In this document: piece by piece, positions 52,392 to 61,817 of the stretch
Layout: each line of letters starts with the position of its first letter
Numbering within the stretch: position 1 is the stretch's first letter
Assembly (NCBI GenBank): GCA_038205135.1
Contig: JBBRCF010000003.1
Coordinates: 5,027-69,026, forward strand
Length of the DNA stretch: 64,000 nucleotides
From: UBA9554 sp038205135
Lineage (GTDB): Bacteria > Pseudomonadota > Alphaproteobacteria > Rhodobacterales > Rhodobacteraceae
Direction: 5' to 3'
Translations under genes and position numbers: made by a program
The notes under the pieces: model-generated
Told to the model about the DNA's origin: nothing
Database searches by the model: none
What the model saw: only the letters and a program-made list of their open reading frames with translations

Positions 52392-54578
52392 ATGACCGCC
52401 GAATTTCGCCCCGCAATTTCCGCCTGTCCTGCCTGCGTCGTCGCGCCGTCGGCCGAGGATATGGCATCCCGTGCCCTGCCACAGACGACCCGTATCGCGC
52501 TGTCAGTGCCGGGTGTGCATTGCGGCGCCTGCATTTCCACATTGGAACGCGGGCTGGCGCAGGTGCCGGGGGTCAACGATGTGCGGGTGAACCTGACGCT
52601 GAAACGCGTGATGATCGACGCAGCGCCCCATGTCAGATCTGAAGACATAACCGCTGCCGCGCATCGTCTGGGTTACGAGGCCTATGAACTGGACGCGGGC
52701 ACCCTGATGGCCACCACGCAGGACAAGGCGGGACGTGACCTGCTGATGCGGCTGGCGGTTGCCGGGTTTGCCTCGATGAACGTCATGCTGTTGTCGGTAT
52801 CGGTCTGGTCCGGGGCGGACGGCGCGACGCGCGACCTGTTCCACTGGATTTCCGCTGCCATCGCCTTTCCGGCCATCGCGTTTTCCGGCCAGCCGTTTCT
52901 GGCCAACGCAATGGTCGCATGGCGCACCAAACGGCTGAACATGGATGTGCCGATCGTGATGGCGATCGTGCTGGCGCTGGCCACGTCGTTGTCGGAAACC
53001 ATCCAGTCCGGGCATCACGCCTATTTCGACGCCGCGCTGACGCTGGTGTTTTTCCTGCTGGCGGGGCGGTACCTGGATTATCGCACGCGGGCCATTGCCC
53101 GGTCCGCCGCGCAGGAACTGGCCGCGCTGGAAGTGCCGCGCGCCGTTCGTCTGACGGATGGACAGGAACAGACGGTTTCAGTGTCGGAATTGCGGGTCGG
53201 CGACCTGATTTTGGTGCGGCCCGGCGGGCGGATGCCGGTGGACGGTGAAATCGTGACCGGCACTTCCGAGATTGACCGGTCGCTGCTGACCGGCGAATCG
53301 CGGCCGGTTTTTGCTGCCCCCGGACAGGTGGTCAGCGCCGGCGAGGTCAATCTGACCGGGCCACTGACCCTGCGCGCGATCGCCGTGGGGCAGGATACGT
53401 CGCTGCACCGCATCGCCGATCTGGTCGCGATCGCCGAATCGGGGCGGTCGCGCTACACCTCGCTGGCCGATATGGCGGCGCGGCTTTATGCGCCGATGGT
53501 GCATCTGTTTGCCGCCGTCGCGTTTGCCGGCTGGTACTTTGCCACACAGGACGCCCGGCTGTCGCTGAACATCGCGGCTGCGGTACTGATCATCACCTGC
53601 CCGTGCGCGCTGGCGCTGGCGGTGCCGGCAGTGACCACGGCGGCATCGGGCCGGCTGTTCAAACGCGGGTTGTTGATCAAGGATGCCACCGCGCTGGAAC
53701 GGCTGGCGCAGGTCGATACCGTGGTGTTCGACAAGACCGGCACACTGACCGCCGGTGTGCCCGAGGTGGGCGATCTGTCCCATCTGGGCACCCGCGATCT
53801 GACGCTTGCCCTCGCGCTGGCCACAGCGTCAGCGCATCCGCTGAGTGCGGCCCTGCGGCAGGCACTGATGGCGCGTGGCATCACGCCGGCAGTGGTTGAC
53901 GACATCCACGAGGTGCCTGGTTTTGGCACCGAGGGGCAATGGCAGGGCCGCCGCGTCCGGCTGGGTCGTGCGCAATGGGTCGGCGCGGACGCCACTTCTG
54001 CCACCGCCGCGTGGCTGTCCGTTGTGGGCGAACCGCCGGTAGAGATCACCTTTACCGACCGTCTGCGCCCCGGTGCCGCCGAAGCGGTCGCGGCGTTGAA
54101 GGCGTCGGGACGGCAGGTCATCATGATGTCGGGCGACAGCACCGGCGCGGTCGAAGATCTGGCGAAGCGGCTGGGCATTGCACAATGGCTGGCCGAGGCG
54201 CTGCCCGGTGACAAGGCCGCGCGCATCACCGCGCTGCAAAATCAGGGCAAGCGCGTGCTGATGGTTGGTGACGGGTTGAACGACACCGCCGCGCTGACCT
54301 GCGCGCATGCCTCGATTTCGCCTGCTTCAGCGCTGGATGCGGCGCGGGTTGCGTCCGATATCGTGCTGCTGGGGACCGATCTGTCGCCAATCGCCGAAGC
54401 GATCCACACCGCCGAAATGGCCACGCGCCGCATCAAGCAGAATTTCGCTCTGGCCAAGGTCTATAACCTTGTTGCGGTTCCGCTGGCCGTCGCGGGTCTG
54501 TGTTCGCCGCTGATTGCCGCATTGGCGATGTCATCGTCATCGATTATTGTATCACTTAATGCACTGCGATTGAGGTAA
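52392..54578 (+). CDS. ccoI: Copper-translocating P-type ATPase CcoI (FixI)
   Basis: 728-aa P1B ATPase that exports copper needed for CuB of the cbb3 oxidase. A Cys-containing N-terminus (SACPACV) precedes an HMA domain with VPGVHCGACISTLE. The membrane CPC motif is in IITCPCALALAVP, the phosphorylation site in FDKTGTLTAGVPE, the HP motif in SAHPLS and the hinge in MVGDGLNDTAAL. It starts 7 bp after ccoH. Confidence 0.97.
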   Translation: MTAEFRPAISACPACVVAPSAEDMASRALPQTTRIALSVPGVHCGACISTLERGLAQVPGVNDVRVNLTLKRVMIDAAPHVRSEDITAAAHRLGYEAYELDAGTLMATTQDKAGRDLLMRLAVAGFASMNVMLLSVSVWSGADGATRDLFHWISAAIAFPAIAFSGQPFLANAMVAWRTKRLNMDVPIVMAIVLALATSLSETIQSGHHAYFDAALTLVFFLLAGRYLDYRTRAIARSAAQELAALEVPRAVRLTDGQEQTVSVSELRVGDLILVRPGGRMPVDGEIVTGTSEIDRSLLTGESRPVFAAPGQVVSAGEVNLTGPLTLRAIAVGQDTSLHRIADLVAIAESGRSRYTSLADMAARLYAPMVHLFAAVAFAGWYFATQDARLSLNIAAAVLIITCPCALALAVPAVTTAASGRLFKRGLLIKDATALERLAQVDTVVFDKTGTLTAGVPEVGDLSHLGTRDLTLALALATASAHPLSAALRQALMARGITPAVVDDIHEVPGFGTEGQWQGRRVRLGRAQWVGADATSATAAWLSVVGEPPVEITFTDRLRPGAAEAVAALKASGRQVIMMSGDSTGAVEDLAKRLGIAQWLAEALPGDKAARITALQNQGKRVLMVGDGLNDTAALTCAHASISPASALDAARVASDIVLLGTDLSPIAEAIHTAEMATRRIKQNFALAKVYNLVAVPLAVAGLCSPLIAALAMSSSSIIVSLNALRLR

Positions 54579-54582
54579 CCCG

Positions 54583-54741
54583 ATGAGCGTTCTGAGCTAT
54601 CTGATTCCGATATCGCTGGTGCTGGGGACGGCTGGGTTGCTGTTCTTTGTCTTTACGGTGCGCACGAACCAGTATGACGACCCCGAAGGCGACGCGCAGC
54701 GCATCCTGAACAAGGATTACGACGACCGGCCCAAACCCTGA
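54583..54741 (+). CDS. ccoS: cbb3 oxidase maturation protein CcoS
   Basis: 52-aa protein: MSVLSYLIPISLVLGTAGLL begins its single helix (to about residue 25), then a short tail with YDDPEGDAQRIL, the CcoS signature. It is needed for cofactor insertion into the oxidase in studied species. It lies 5 bp after ccoI and ends ccoGHIS. Confidence 0.93.
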   Translation: MSVLSYLIPISLVLGTAGLLFFVFTVRTNQYDDPEGDAQRILNKDYDDRPKP

Positions 54742-54764
54742 AGCCGTGCCGCTGATCGCCGGGT

Positions 54765-56402
54765 TCAACCCGGCCCGATCATGAAACACGTCTGCTTGCG
54801 CGCCTGCAACCTGCGACAGGCCAGATCGGCCCCTTCGCGGGTCATGCCCAGAAATGCCGCCTCGAACCCGCTTTTGCGTTCCACGACCTTGCGCAGCGAT
54901 CCGTCCAGCGATGCGCTTTCCATCAGCGCGGTTTTCAGCACCGCCCTTTCCGCCAGAAAGCGGTTCGGGAATTTCCCGACCGTGATGCCCCAATGCCGGC
55001 CACCCGACGTCGAGACACGGGACACGGTTTCCTGAACGGCGGGCTGTGGCGGTGTGCGGGGGCGGATTTTTGCCGGGGCGGGTGCCACGGCCACCTGGAT
55101 TGCTGCCTGCGTGGCCTGCGATGCAGGGCGCGCCATTGGTGGCGCAACCGGGGCGCTGGCGGCCACATCCGTGGTCGGTGCGGTGACGGCGGCGGCCAGC
55201 GCAGCGATAATTTGGGGCGGGCGCACGACGGCTGTCTGTACAGTGGCCGCTTCAGCGGGTCTTTCCGGCGGCTGGCCGTTGGTCGCGACCGCAATTTCGA
55301 CTGCTGCTGCATCCACAACCGCATCCTTTGGCGGCTCGCCGGCAGACACGGCTTCTGCCAGGGCTTTCTGGATGTCGTCTTGCAATGCCAGTTGGACGGG
55401 GGAAGGCGCGGCGCCGGGGCGATTCTGCGGTCTAAGACTGGATTTTACCGCACCGGACAAGCGGATCGTCTTGCCTTTTGCGCCGGCGGCAGGGCGTGCG
55501 GCGGGGGCATCTTCCACATCCGCTTGGGCGACCAGCGCCGCTGATGGTGCCTTTGGTTTTTCGAACGGTGCTTTGCCCGGGGCGCGTTTGAACCCGATAT
55601 CCAGCAATTCAGCCACCTTGGCGTTGCGCGATGCGCCCGATCTGCCCCCGAACACCGTGGCGATGATCCGCTGATTGCCGCGTTCCGCTGACGCGACCAG
55701 GTTATAGCCGGCTGCGCGGGTATATCCGGTCTTGACCCCATCCGCGCCCGCATAGTTGTCCAGCAGGCGGCGGTTGGTGTTCGACACGGTGCCTATTCCC
55801 GCATCCGCCGTCCGGCGCTGAAAGATCGAGTAATACGCCGGATAGTCATAGATCAGATGCCGCCCGAGGATCGTCATGTCGCGCGCGCTGGACATGTGAC
55901 CCTCGGCGGTCAGGCCATGGGCGTTCTTGAATGTGGTTTTCGTCATGCCCATCGCGCGGGCCGTGCGGGTCATGCGCGCGGCAAAGGCCGCTTCGGACCC
56001 CGAAATGGCTTCGCCGATGGCGGTGGCGGCGTCGTTGGCCGATTTCACCGCCGCCGCGCGGATCAGAAAACGCAGCTTGATCGTCTGCCCGGCTTTCAGG
56101 CCCAGTTTTGATGGCGGTTCGGCTGCCGCATTGGCCGAAATCCGTACCGGCGTGTCCAGCGAGATTTCGCCGCGTTCCACCGCCTGAAAGGCAATGTACA
56201 GCGTCATCATCTTGGTCAGCGACGCGGGGTGCAATCGCGCGTCGGCGTTGGTTTCATGCAGAACTTCGCCCGAACGGGCGTCAATGACTAGGGCCGCATA
56301 GGGCGTCGCCATGGCAGTCAACGGCAGGATGACCAGCATCCATAGCAGACTGAATATCAATAGCCCGAACTGGGCCGGTTTTTGCCGAACCTTTGCGATC
56401 AC
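54765..56402 (-). CDS. D-alanyl-D-alanine carboxypeptidase with C-terminal SPOR domain
   Basis: 545-aa PBP5/6-like carboxypeptidase trimming peptidoglycan pentapeptides. An N-terminal membrane signal (about residues 12-32) is followed by the serine motif HPASLTKMM with Ser61/Lys64, the SAN motif in AVKSANDAATA and KTG in GVKTGYTRAAGY. A long Ala/Pro-rich linker leads to a SPOR-like domain at about residues 465-545 that would bind denuded glycan at the septum. The GTG at 56402 is a weakly supported start. It converges on ccoS. Confidence 0.9.
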   Translation of the reverse strand: MIAKVRQKPAQFGLLIFSLLWMLVILPLTAMATPYAALVIDARSGEVLHETNADARLHPASLTKMMTLYIAFQAVERGEISLDTPVRISANAAAEPPSKLGLKAGQTIKLRFLIRAAAVKSANDAATAIGEAISGSEAAFAARMTRTARAMGMTKTTFKNAHGLTAEGHMSSARDMTILGRHLIYDYPAYYSIFQRRTADAGIGTVSNTNRRLLDNYAGADGVKTGYTRAAGYNLVASAERGNQRIIATVFGGRSGASRNAKVAELLDIGFKRAPGKAPFEKPKAPSAALVAQADVEDAPAARPAAGAKGKTIRLSGAVKSSLRPQNRPGAAPSPVQLALQDDIQKALAEAVSAGEPPKDAVVDAAAVEIAVATNGQPPERPAEAATVQTAVVRPPQIIAALAAAVTAPTTDVAASAPVAPPMARPASQATQAAIQVAVAPAPAKIRPRTPPQPAVQETVSRVSTSGGRHWGITVGKFPNRFLAERAVLKTALMESASLDGSLRKVVERKSGFEAAFLGMTREGADLACRRLQARKQTCFMIGPG

Positions 56403-56628
56403 TGCCTTGCCCGCCTCGAATGCCGCCGGTTTTCCCGATCAAGCGTTTTGATTTGAAGGAATGTTAGCACATGAACTGTATCGGTTAAAGCCGTTGATTT
56501 TATAGAATTCCTCGGTGCTTTGCGGGGGCGGATCGCAGATCTAGCGGGCTGGTCCGGATCGCCCCCGAAACCTGCCATTGTGGCAGGAATGTGGCATGCC
56601 GCGTCGTCTGTCGGAATTCAGGCCGGCG

Positions 56629-57348
56629 TCAGCCGATCCGCTGCAGCAGGGCGGCCAGTTCGCCCAGATGCGGCAGGACCTGATACCGCGGGCTGTCGGG
56701 CGGATCGGCGCGTTCCAGATCCCAGATCAGGTCGTGCGGCACGTAGACACCCCAGCCACCGGCCTGCACCATCGGCACCACGTCGGATTTCATCGAATTT
56801 CCCACCATCATGCCGCGCGCCGCGCCGTCGCCATGGCGGGCAAAGATCGCGGCATAGGTGTCCGCGCGTTTGTCCGACACGATTTCCACGCCATGGAACA
56901 GATCGCCTAGGCCAGATTGCGCCAGTTTGCGTTCCTGATCCAGCAGATCGCCCTTGGTGATCAGCACCACGCGATGGGTTGCGGCGACTGATTCGACCGC
57001 ATCGCGGGCATGGGGCAGCAAATCGATCGGATGGCGCAGCATGTCCTGTCCGGCGGCGATCAGGTCGGCGATGACACGGGCGGGCACGCGGTGGTCGGTG
57101 ACTTCGATGGCGGTTTCGATCATCGACAGCATGAACCCCTTGATGCCGAAACCGTAATGGCCAAGGTTGCGGCGTTCTGCGGCGGTCAGGCGCGCCATCA
57201 GGTCGGGGGTGTCAACATAGGGGGCCAGCAGATCGGCAAAACGCGCCTGCGTCAGTTGGTAGAAACGTTCGTTATGCCACAGCGTGTCATCGGCGTCGAA
57301 ACCGACAACCGTTATTGTTGCCGCGTTCACTATGCCGTTTGCAGACAT
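56629..57348 (-). CDS. HAD-family hydrolase
   Basis: 239-aa HAD phosphatase-like protein. Motif I is VVGFDADDTLWHNE, motif II VVLITKG, motif III includes the Lys in VSDKRAD and motif IV is GMMVGNSMKSDV. The ATG at 57348 follows GAGGGAC. Substrate unknown; the sequence is nearest to YigB/nucleotidase-like HADs. The 226 bp beyond its 3' end toward the carboxypeptidase start hold a CCTGCCA-TTG-TGGCAGG hairpin (56571-56587) and no gene. Confidence 0.88.
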   Translation of the reverse strand: MSANGIVNAATITVVGFDADDTLWHNERFYQLTQARFADLLAPYVDTPDLMARLTAAERRNLGHYGFGIKGFMLSMIETAIEVTDHRVPARVIADLIAAGQDMLRHPIDLLPHARDAVESVAATHRVVLITKGDLLDQERKLAQSGLGDLFHGVEIVSDKRADTYAAIFARHGDGAARGMMVGNSMKSDVVPMVQAGGWGVYVPHDLIWDLERADPPDSPRYQVLPHLGELAALLQRIG

Positions 57349-57443
57349 GGGTGCTGTCCCTCTTTCCTCATCCCGCGCCAAGGTTATATAAGGTTCTCGA
57401 TCCCGGCCCGCGCCGCCCCTGATGATCCGAGTCCCGCACCGCC

Positions 57444-57782
57444 ATGACCATGATGCCAACGACCCTTGCCGGCAAGACGGATGAAGGCACCGATCCCACG
57501 GTGGTGGTCCAGACGCGCACCGAAACGCGCCGCCCACCGTTGTACAAAGTGCTGCTGCTGAACGACGATTACACGCCGATGGAATTCGTGGTGCATGTGC
57601 TGGAACGGTTTTTCGGCCTGAATCACGCGCAGGCGGTGGAAATCATGCTGACGGTGCATAAAAAGGGGCTGGCGGTTGTCGGCGTGTTCAGCCACGAGAT
57701 CGCGGAAACCAAGGTGACGCAGGTGATGGATTTCGCGCGCCGCCATCAGCACCCGCTGCAATGCACGATGGAAAAGGAATAG
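57444..57782 (+). CDS. clpS: ATP-dependent Clp protease adaptor ClpS
   Basis: 112-aa adaptor that delivers N-degron proteins to ClpAP. The core YKVLLLNDDYTPMEFVVHVL and the C-terminal ETKVTQVMDFARRHQHPLQC are canonical. The N-terminal 30 residues form the flexible tail. clpA is not adjacent in the window; rsmC follows 24 bp later. Confidence 0.96.
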   Translation: MTMMPTTLAGKTDEGTDPTVVVQTRTETRRPPLYKVLLLNDDYTPMEFVVHVLERFFGLNHAQAVEIMLTVHKKGLAVVGVFSHEIAETKVTQVMDFARRHQHPLQCTMEKE

Positions 57783-57806
57783 GGCGCCATCTGCGCCCGC
57801 ACCCGC

Positions 57807-58817
57807 ATGACCCAGTCCCGCCTGACCCTTGCCCGTGACACCGGGCTGCTACCGCCCGGATTGTGTGTTCTGGGGGTGCCAGAGGGGCTATCTGCCCTCG
57901 ACGGGCTGGATGCCGTGTTTGTGACGCCGTCCGCCGCCGATCACGCCCGTCTGGGGCTGACGGCCCGGCGTGTGGCGCCCGATGCCGCGCCGGCCACGCT
58001 GGTGGTGCTGCCGCGCTCGAAATCGCAGGCGCGTGGGTTGGTGGCGCAGGCGTTGATGCTGACGCCCGCGCATGTGGTGATCGACGGGCAAAAGACCGAC
58101 GGCATCGACAGTGTGATCCGCGATCTGCGGGCCCGTCCGGGAATTGTGATGGGCGAGGTGATGGCCAAGGCGCATGGCAAGGTGGTGGCGATTTCGGGCG
58201 ATCCGGACACGCTGGCCGATTGGCGACTGCCTGTGGCCCCCACGCCGGTCGCCCCCGGTTTCGTGACCCGCGCCGGGGTGTTCTCGGCCGATGGACCGGA
58301 CCCCGGATCGGTGCTGCTGGGTGCAAACCTGCCGCCACTGGTCGGCGAAGGCGCGGATTTCGGCGCGGGCTGGGGGTATCTGGCGGCGCAGGTGCTGGCC
58401 CAACCCAATGTCACCCGCCTGCATCTGGTCGAGGATGACGCGACCGCGCTGGATTGTGCCGCGTTGAACGTGACCGACCCGCGCGCAACGCTGCATTGGG
58501 CCGATGTCACCACTTGGCGGCCGCCGCGCCTGTTGAATTTCGTGGTGATGAACCCGCCGTTTCATCAGGGCCGCAATGCCGATCCGGCACTGGGGCGCGC
58601 GTTCATTCTGGCGGCTGTGGGCGCGATGGCGCCGTCCGGGCGGTTGGTGCTGGTGGCGAACCGCCATCTGCCGTATGAAGAAACGCTTACCGAACGCTTT
58701 GCCGAGGTCACAGAGATCGCCGGCGATACGCGGTACAAATGTCTGCTGGCCAACCGTCCGCGCAAACCTGCAGCGCCCGCCGCCCGCAATCCCGCCGTCA
58801 TCCGCACGCGCCGCTAG
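57807..58817 (+). CDS. rsmC: 16S rRNA (guanine-N2) methyltransferase RsmC-like
   Basis: 336-aa tandem methyltransferase of the RsmC/RlmG type. The N-terminal degenerate domain contains KSQARGLVAQAL. The C-terminal catalytic domain has the SAM site DFGAGWGYLAAQVL and the NPPF active-site motif in VVMNPPFHQGRNAD. By homology it modifies 16S G1207; the exact target is inferred. An in-frame SDR gene follows 18 bp later. Confidence 0.88.
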   Translation: MTQSRLTLARDTGLLPPGLCVLGVPEGLSALDGLDAVFVTPSAADHARLGLTARRVAPDAAPATLVVLPRSKSQARGLVAQALMLTPAHVVIDGQKTDGIDSVIRDLRARPGIVMGEVMAKAHGKVVAISGDPDTLADWRLPVAPTPVAPGFVTRAGVFSADGPDPGSVLLGANLPPLVGEGADFGAGWGYLAAQVLAQPNVTRLHLVEDDATALDCAALNVTDPRATLHWADVTTWRPPRLLNFVVMNPPFHQGRNADPALGRAFILAAVGAMAPSGRLVLVANRHLPYEETLTERFAEVTEIAGDTRYKCLLANRPRKPAAPAARNPAVIRTRR

Positions 58818-58835
58818 CCTGACAGGAGTCAGCCC

Positions 58836-59633
58836 ATGTCCTTTTCCATCACCGGCAAGACCGCGATCGTCACCGGCGCGGCAAATGGCATCGGATTGGC
58901 CATCGCACGGCATTTTGCAGATCGTGGCGCCAATGTGATGTTCGCAGACATGGACGAAGACAAACTCGCGCACGAGGTCGGCGACAAGGCTGACGGCCCG
59001 CTGCGGTGGTTTGCGGGCGATCTGCGGGAAAAGCTGACGCTGACCAATCTGGTCTCCGCCACTATCGATGCGTTCGACCGGGTCGATATCCTGATCAATG
59101 CGGCGCGGCAGGTGGTGGTGTCCGACCCGCTGTGCCCCGAAGATGATGGGGTGGACCTGCTGTTCCGCCAGAATGTGGTGACCGCGCTGCGGCTGTCGCA
59201 GGCCGTTGCAAAACGGATGATCCGGCAGGCCGAGGCTGCGCCCGGCGCGCCCGGCGGTGCCATCGTAAACCTGTCGTCCATTGCCGCCACGCGCACCGCG
59301 CCGGGGATGCTGGCGTATTCGATGTCCGCCGCCGCGCTGGATCAGATGACGCGGTCGATGGCGGTGACGCTGGCCCCGTATGGCATCAGGGTCAATGGGC
59401 TGGCGTTCGGGTCGGTCATGTCGGCCAGTCTGGTGGCGTCGCTGCGCGACCACCCGGAATATCGCGCCGATATCGAAGCGCATACGCCCTTGGGCCGGAT
59501 CGCGTCCGCGACCGAACTGGCCGAGGCGGCGCAATATCTGGCATCAGAAGGGGCCGGGTTCATGACCGGGCAGATCATGGTGGTGGATGGCGGCCGGTCG
59601 GTGCTGGATGCCGCAATAAGCCCGGCGCACTAA
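58836..59633 (+). CDS. SDR-family oxidoreductase lacking the catalytic lysine
   Basis: 265-aa short-chain dehydrogenase-like protein. The cofactor loop TGAANGIGLAIARHFADRG and the C-terminal LASEGAGFMTGQIMVVDGGR are typical. The active-site Ser148 and Tyr161 are present with normal spacing, but the YxxxK motif reads YSMSA, so Ala165 replaces the catalytic Lys. AGGAG precedes the ATG. It converges on hemE. Dehydrogenase activity is therefore uncertain. Confidence 0.88.
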   Translation: MSFSITGKTAIVTGAANGIGLAIARHFADRGANVMFADMDEDKLAHEVGDKADGPLRWFAGDLREKLTLTNLVSATIDAFDRVDILINAARQVVVSDPLCPEDDGVDLLFRQNVVTALRLSQAVAKRMIRQAEAAPGAPGGAIVNLSSIAATRTAPGMLAYSMSAAALDQMTRSMAVTLAPYGIRVNGLAFGSVMSASLVASLRDHPEYRADIEAHTPLGRIASATELAEAAQYLASEGAGFMTGQIMVVDGGRSVLDAAISPAH

Positions 59634-59678
59634 CGGCGCACAGGTCTGCGGCGTCGCCCCCCCGGTGTTGCCGTTGCC

Positions 59679-60728
59679 TTAACCGCGAATCGTGTCGATC
59701 ATCAGTTGCACGTTGTCGGGGTTGCCGTCCGGCGTGATGCCATGGCCCAGATTGAAGATATGCGGCCCGCCCCGGAACGCCGCCACGATGCGGCGGGTTT
59801 CGGACACCAGCGCATCGCCGCCCGTCACCATGTGACCCGGCGCAAGGTTACCCTGCACGCAGCCGTCGGTCTGCACATGCGCCGCCGCCCATTCCGCATC
59901 GACGGAATTATCCAGCGCGATGCAATCGGCCCCGGTGGCGCGGGCGAAACCCTGATAGCGCGTCTTGGCCTCGCGCGGGAAGGCGATGATCGGGATGCCG
60001 GGATGCCGGCGTTTCAGTTCGGCGATGATGGTGGCCGCCGGGCGCACGGCGAATTCGTCGAAATCCGGGCCCAACAGCGTGCCCGCCCAACTGTCGAACA
60101 GTTTCACCACCTCGGCCCCGGCGTCGATCTGCGCGGACAGGTATTCGATGGTGGCCGCTGTCAGCAGGTCGATCAGCGCGCTGAACGTGGCGCGGTCTGA
60201 CGCCTTCAACGCATGGGCCGGGCCCTGATCCTTGGTGCCCTTGCCCGCAATCATGTAGCTGGCCACGGTCCAGGGCGACCCGGCAAAGCCGATCAGCGTC
60301 GTCTCGCGCGGCAAGGCACGGGTCAGGATGCGCAGCGTCTGATAGATCGGGGCCAGCGTTTCGTGGATGTCGCTGACCGGTTTCAGCTTGGCCAGTCCTT
60401 CTGGCGTCGTGATGGTCGACAGCCGCGGCCCTTCGCCGGTTTCAAACCACAGATCGGCACCCAGCGCCTGACAGATCAACAGGATATCGGCAAACAGGAT
60501 CGCGGCGTCAAACCCGAACCGCCGGATCGGTTGCAGCGTCACTTCGGCCGCGAGATCGGAATTATAGCACAGCGCCAGGAAATCCCCCGCCTGCGCCCGC
60601 GTCGCGCGATACTCCGGCAGATAACGCCCCGCCTGCCGCATCATCCAGACGGGCGGCACGGATTGCGTTTCGCCGGCGAGGGCCTTGAGCAGGGTCTTGG
60701 TCGGGGCTTGTGTCTGAGTTGGCGTCAT
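59679..60728 (-). CDS. hemE: Uroporphyrinogen decarboxylase
   Basis: 349-aa enzyme converting uroporphyrinogen III to coproporphyrinogen III in the cytosol. The substrate-binding WMMRQAGRYLPEYRATR, FADILLICQALG, FAGSPWTVASYMIAG and the C-terminal FNLGHGITPDGNPDNV are all present. The ATG at 60728 gives the standard N-terminus. It is divergent from hemC, the enzyme two steps earlier in the pathway. Confidence 0.97.
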   Translation of the reverse strand: MTPTQTQAPTKTLLKALAGETQSVPPVWMMRQAGRYLPEYRATRAQAGDFLALCYNSDLAAEVTLQPIRRFGFDAAILFADILLICQALGADLWFETGEGPRLSTITTPEGLAKLKPVSDIHETLAPIYQTLRILTRALPRETTLIGFAGSPWTVASYMIAGKGTKDQGPAHALKASDRATFSALIDLLTAATIEYLSAQIDAGAEVVKLFDSWAGTLLGPDFDEFAVRPAATIIAELKRRHPGIPIIAFPREAKTRYQGFARATGADCIALDNSVDAEWAAAHVQTDGCVQGNLAPGHMVTGGDALVSETRRIVAAFRGGPHIFNLGHGITPDGNPDNVQLMIDTIRG

Positions 60729-60793
60729 GTGGGGGCGCTCCTTTGCGCCTTGGTTGCGCGGTGCGCCGTCACTGTCAAGATATTGGTCAGGAA

Positions 60794-60813
60794 CTGTCAG
60801 GCGCAGTTGACAG
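60794..60813. promoter_or_regulatory. TGT-N12-ACA palindrome between hemE and hemC
   Basis: CTGTCA-N8-TGACAG is a perfect inverted repeat containing TGT-N12-ACA (60795-60812), the form bound by PpsR/CrtJ regulators in purple bacteria. A further CTGTCA half-site lies 22 bp earlier at 60772. It is in the 138-bp divergent hem promoter. Regulator identity is inferred; no PpsR gene is visible here. Confidence 0.5.
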
Positions 60814-60866
60814 ATTCCGCCGCTGGGCGCTTGCACGCGGGAACGGGGCTGGGTAATCCTGCCGGC

Positions 60867-61817
60867 ATGGATCATGAAACGCCCACCCCCGCCCACCCGT
60901 TCCGCATCGGCACGCGCGGCTCGCCGCTTGCGCTGGCGCAGGCGCATGAAACCCGCGCGCGGCTGATGGCGGCGCATGGTCTGGCGGAAGACACGATTGC
61001 GATTGTGGTGATAAAGACCACCGGCGATGACCGCAGCCTGATCGATGCCGACCGCCCGCTGAAGGAAATCGGCAACAAGGGGCTGTTCACCAAGGAAATC
61101 GAAGAGGCTCTGATCGCGGGTCGCGTTGATATCGCGGTGCATTCGATGAAAGACGTGCCGACGCTGCGCCAGCCCGGTCTGGCGCTGCTGGCCTATCTGC
61201 CGCGCGAGGACGTGCGTGATGCGTTTGTCAGCCCCGGCTATATGCGGTTGGCCGATCTGCCCGCCGGCGCGCGGGTGGGAACGTCCAGCCTGCGGCGGCG
61301 CGCGCAATTGCTGCACCGGTTCCCGCATCTGGCGGTGGTGGAATTTCGCGGCAACGTGCAGACCCGGATGGCGAAATTGCAGGCCGGCGTGGCCGAGGCG
61401 ACGTTTCTGGCGATGGCCGGGCTGAACCGGTTGGGCATGGATGTGACGCGTAGCGCGATTGAAACCGACGACATGCTGCCTGCCGTCGCCCAAGGTGCCA
61501 TCGGAATCGAGGCGCGGGCGGATGATGCGCGCACCGCCGCGCTGTTGGTGCCGCTGAACCATGCGCCGACCGAAACGCGGCTGGCTGCCGAACGCGGGTT
61601 GCTGCGGCGGCTGGACGGGTCGTGCCAGACGCCGATTGCGGCGCTGGCGTTGCTGGACGGTGACCGCCTGCACCTGACCGCCGAAATCCTGAAGCCGGAC
61701 GGGTCGGCGGCGTTCAAGGATGTGCTGACGGGGCTTGCATCGGATGCGGATGCGATCGGCGTCACGCTTGCGGAAACCTTGCTGACCCGCGCCGGGCCGG
61801 GGTTTCTGATCGCCTAG
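60867..61817 (+). CDS. hemC: Porphobilinogen deaminase (hydroxymethylbilane synthase)
   Basis: 316-aa enzyme polymerising four porphobilinogens. It opens RIGTRGSPLALAQAHETRAR, continues with VDIAVHSMKDVPT and TSSLRRRAQLLHRFP, and carries the dipyrromethane-cofactor Cys253 in LDGSCQTPIAAL. The ATG at 60867 gives the normal length. Its stop overlaps the facing permease stop in CTAG. Confidence 0.97.
   Translation: MDHETPTPAHPFRIGTRGSPLALAQAHETRARLMAAHGLAEDTIAIVVIKTTGDDRSLIDADRPLKEIGNKGLFTKEIEEALIAGRVDIAVHSMKDVPTLRQPGLALLAYLPREDVRDAFVSPGYMRLADLPAGARVGTSSLRRRAQLLHRFPHLAVVEFRGNVQTRMAKLQAGVAEATFLAMAGLNRLGMDVTRSAIETDDMLPAVAQGAIGIEARADDARTAALLVPLNHAPTETRLAAERGLLRRLDGSCQTPIAALALLDGDRLHLTAEILKPDGSAAFKDVLTGLASDADAIGVTLAETLLTRAGPGFLIA

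Noticed and set aside
56571..56587. CCTGCCA-TTG-TGGCAGG hairpin as a terminator of the HAD gene
   Set aside because: The stem is good, but there is no T run on either strand, so it is mentioned in the gene entry and not called.
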